Assembly (NCBI GenBank): GCA_041748075.1
Contig: JBGTDX010000084.1
Span: 1 to 8,244 of the forward strand
Source of the DNA: JBGSYJ01 sp041748075
GTDB taxonomy: Bacteria > Acidobacteriota > Thermoanaerobaculia > Gp7-AA8
DNA: 8,244 bases
Direction of reading: 5' to 3'
Below, in pieces: positions 6,894-8,244 of this stretch (position 1 is its first letter; each line of letters starts with the position of its first letter). The translations under genes were made by a program, and so were the position numbers. Under the pieces are notes generated by a model, which saw only the letters and a list, made by a program, of their open reading frames with translations, searched no databases and was not told the DNA's origin.

Positions 6894-8244
6894 CAGCCTG
6901 CCTCCGATGGAAATGCAAGGGTGAACTCGCTTCCCCCGTCCGGGCTGCTTTCCAGATGAAGGGACCCTCCATGGCTCCTGGCGATGTGGGCGACGATCGC
7001 GAGGCCGAGGCCGGCTCCGGTCACACCCTCACTGTTGGTCGCGCGATAGAACTTCTCGAAGATCTTCTCCTTCTCCTGTGGCGGTACGCCGATTCCGTGA
7101 TCGATGACCCGCACCGTCACGTGGTCTCCCGCGCGCTCGACGCGGACCTGCAGGTCACGGCTCTCGCCGGAGTACTTCATCGCGTTCGTCAGCAGGTTCA
7201 GCAGTGCCTGCTCGAGCGCATCCTCGTCCAGGCGGACGGGAGGAAGATCGTCCTCGAGGTGAAGTGCGAGGTCGAAACCCTTCTGCTGGAGCGGGTACGC
7301 CGCCGCGTGCATGGCGGCACGAACGACCTCCGCGAGGTCGCGCGGCTCCAGCCTATAGTGCCGCTCCCCACGCTCGATCTTCGAGAACTCGAGCACGTTG
7401 TCGAGAAGGCGGCTCAGCCGCTCGCTCTCGTTGACGATCACCTCGAGATATTCGTCCCGCTGCGTGGAGGAGGAGGGGCGCTTCATCTGGAGGGATTCGG
7501 CGAACATACGGATCGCCGACAGAGGCGTCTTCAGCTCGTGCGAAACGCTGGCGACGAACTGCGACCGCAACTGCGCGAGCTCGGTCTCGCGCCGGACGTC
7601 CCGCAGGAGGAGCCCCGCCGCGATGAGGCTGCTGAGAACCACGAACGCGAGGGCGGCGAAGAGGAAGTTGCGGCGTGCCACGGCGGTCTGGTCGGGAGCG
7701 GAGGGGAGGGGAGGAAGCCGCAGACCGAGTCCGGGGAACGCCGTCCCTGCCGGCACGACCCCGTCCTCCCATCCGTGCGTCAGGGCGAGGCCATCGAGAA
7801 ACGGATCCTCTCGAACCATCGACTGGACGAGGGACTCGGCGGCGAAAGCGACGACCGCTTCCTCTCCGCCGATCGTCGTCGTCCCGACCAGCCACAGCCA
7901 ATCTCCGTAGGGGATCCAGCGGTCGACGCGCTCCTCGAGCATTCCCGGCGGAAGGACGGCATTGATGTTGCGCGCGAGCTGCGTGCCCCGTTCGATCCGG
8001 CGCAGTCGCCGCGCGACGGATTCGGAGGGTGCATCCTCCATTCCGCTCGCAAGGCCTTCCAGGAGATGCAGGGCCGTCGGGGGAAGCTCCACCGATGCCT
8101 GCAGATGAGGCTCGAGCATCGCGCGGGCGAGGTCGTTCCCGCCTGCCGCCGAAAGCCTTTCCATCGCGTAGAGGGCGAGAGGGATCTGCTGGTCGTCGCG
8201 GAGGTCCGGCCCGAGGGCTGCGACGCTCCGGTAGATCTCGAGCG
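6893..8244 (-). CDS. Sensor histidine kinase, N-terminus beyond the window
   Basis: The frame stays open to the right edge (upstream of ATG 8164 it reads LEIYRSVAALGPDLRDDQQI), so the real start lies outside. Residues here are numbered from that methionine. About 190 visible residues before the membrane helix form a sensor domain I cannot name, presumably periplasmic. The helix is FLFAALAFVVLSSLIAAGLLL (about 167-187). Only about 20 residues separate it from the phospho-acceptor H209 (FVASVSHELKTPLSAI), so HAMP and PAS domains are absent. The HisKA dimerisation helices run to about 265. The HATPase domain shows the N box (LLNLLTNAMKYS, N327), G1 (DHGIGVP), the F box (IFEKFYR) and G2 (GAGLGLAI), ending at EAG with TGA at 6893-6895. 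All catalytic motifs are intact. It should phosphorylate the regulator encoded immediately downstream, with which it overlaps by one base. Confidence 0.95.
   Translation of the reverse strand, partial: LEIYRSVAALGPDLRDDQQIPLALYAMERLSAAGGNDLARAMLEPHLQASVELPPTALHLLEGLASGMEDAPSESVARRLRRIERGTQLARNINAVLPPGMLEERVDRWIPYGDWLWLVGTTTIGGEEAVVAFAAESLVQSMVREDPFLDGLALTHGWEDGVVPAGTAFPGLGLRLPPLPSAPDQTAVARRNFLFAALAFVVLSSLIAAGLLLRDVRRETELAQLRSQFVASVSHELKTPLSAIRMFAESLQMKRPSSSTQRDEYLEVIVNESERLSRLLDNVLEFSKIERGERHYRLEPRDLAEVVRAAMHAAAYPLQQKGFDLALHLEDDLPPVRLDEDALEQALLNLLTNAMKYSGESRDLQVRVERAGDHVTVRVIDHGIGVPPQEKEKIFEKFYRATNSEGVTGAGLGLAIVAHIARSHGGSLHLESSPDGGSEFTLAFPSEAG
6901..6905 (-). promoter_or_regulatory. Ribosome binding site GGAGG of the response regulator
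   Basis: On the minus strand GGAGG lies 7 bases before the ATG at 6893, within the last codons of the histidine kinase gene. With the TGATG stop-start overlap it supports coupled translation of kinase and regulator. Confidence 0.75.

Noticed and set aside
6893..8164. Taking ATG 8164 as the start of the histidine kinase
   Set aside because: The frame stays open to the window edge with plausible coding residues, no ribosome binding site precedes 8164, and a first membrane helix expected before the sensor domain is still missing, so the gene is partial.

Overview
This window comes from a GC-rich bacterial chromosome. Two long PD40/TolB-like beta-propeller proteins, one ending the way eukaryotic-like Ser/Thr kinases with propeller tails do, sit beside a classical histidine kinase/OmpR regulator pair. 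That mix fits Acidobacteriota or a related soil lineage. The assignment is inferred from gene content and codon use only; no rRNA or other phylogenetic marker is present.

Layout, left to right. Positions 1-1334 (+): C-terminal part of a PD40 beta-propeller protein, open at the left edge, probably the sensory tail of a Ser/Thr kinase. Positions 1484-1723 (+): a 79-residue two-helix membrane protein with its own recognisable sigma70-like promoter and ribosome binding site. Positions 1866-2696 (-): an exported TlpA-type thioredoxin (motif CVPC) with an extra N-terminal domain. Positions 2990-3367 (+): an unrecognised gene that looks truncated or frameshifted at its 5' end. Positions 3368-3800: a gene-poor stretch with two nested short tandem repeats. 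Positions 3801-5924 (-): a complete 707-residue secreted TPR + PD40 propeller protein. Positions 5925-6212: an intergenic spacer containing a degenerate TTGAACT tandem repeat. Positions 6213-6893 (-): an OmpR/PhoB-type response regulator. Positions 6893-8244 (-): its partner histidine kinase, open at the right edge. The kinase and regulator overlap by one base (TGATG) and are surely one operon.

Function. The best supported unit is the two-component system. The TPR-PD40 gene lies downstream on the same strand, 288 bases away, and could be a target or late cistron of that operon, but the gap leaves this open. The remaining genes look like ordinary cell-envelope and signalling functions. I see no phage, IS transposase, CRISPR array, tRNA or rRNA, and no convincing new multi-gene system. 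The items most worth a second look are the damaged gene at 2815-3367, the repeats at 3592-3677 and 6173-6208, and the short-linker sensor kinase.
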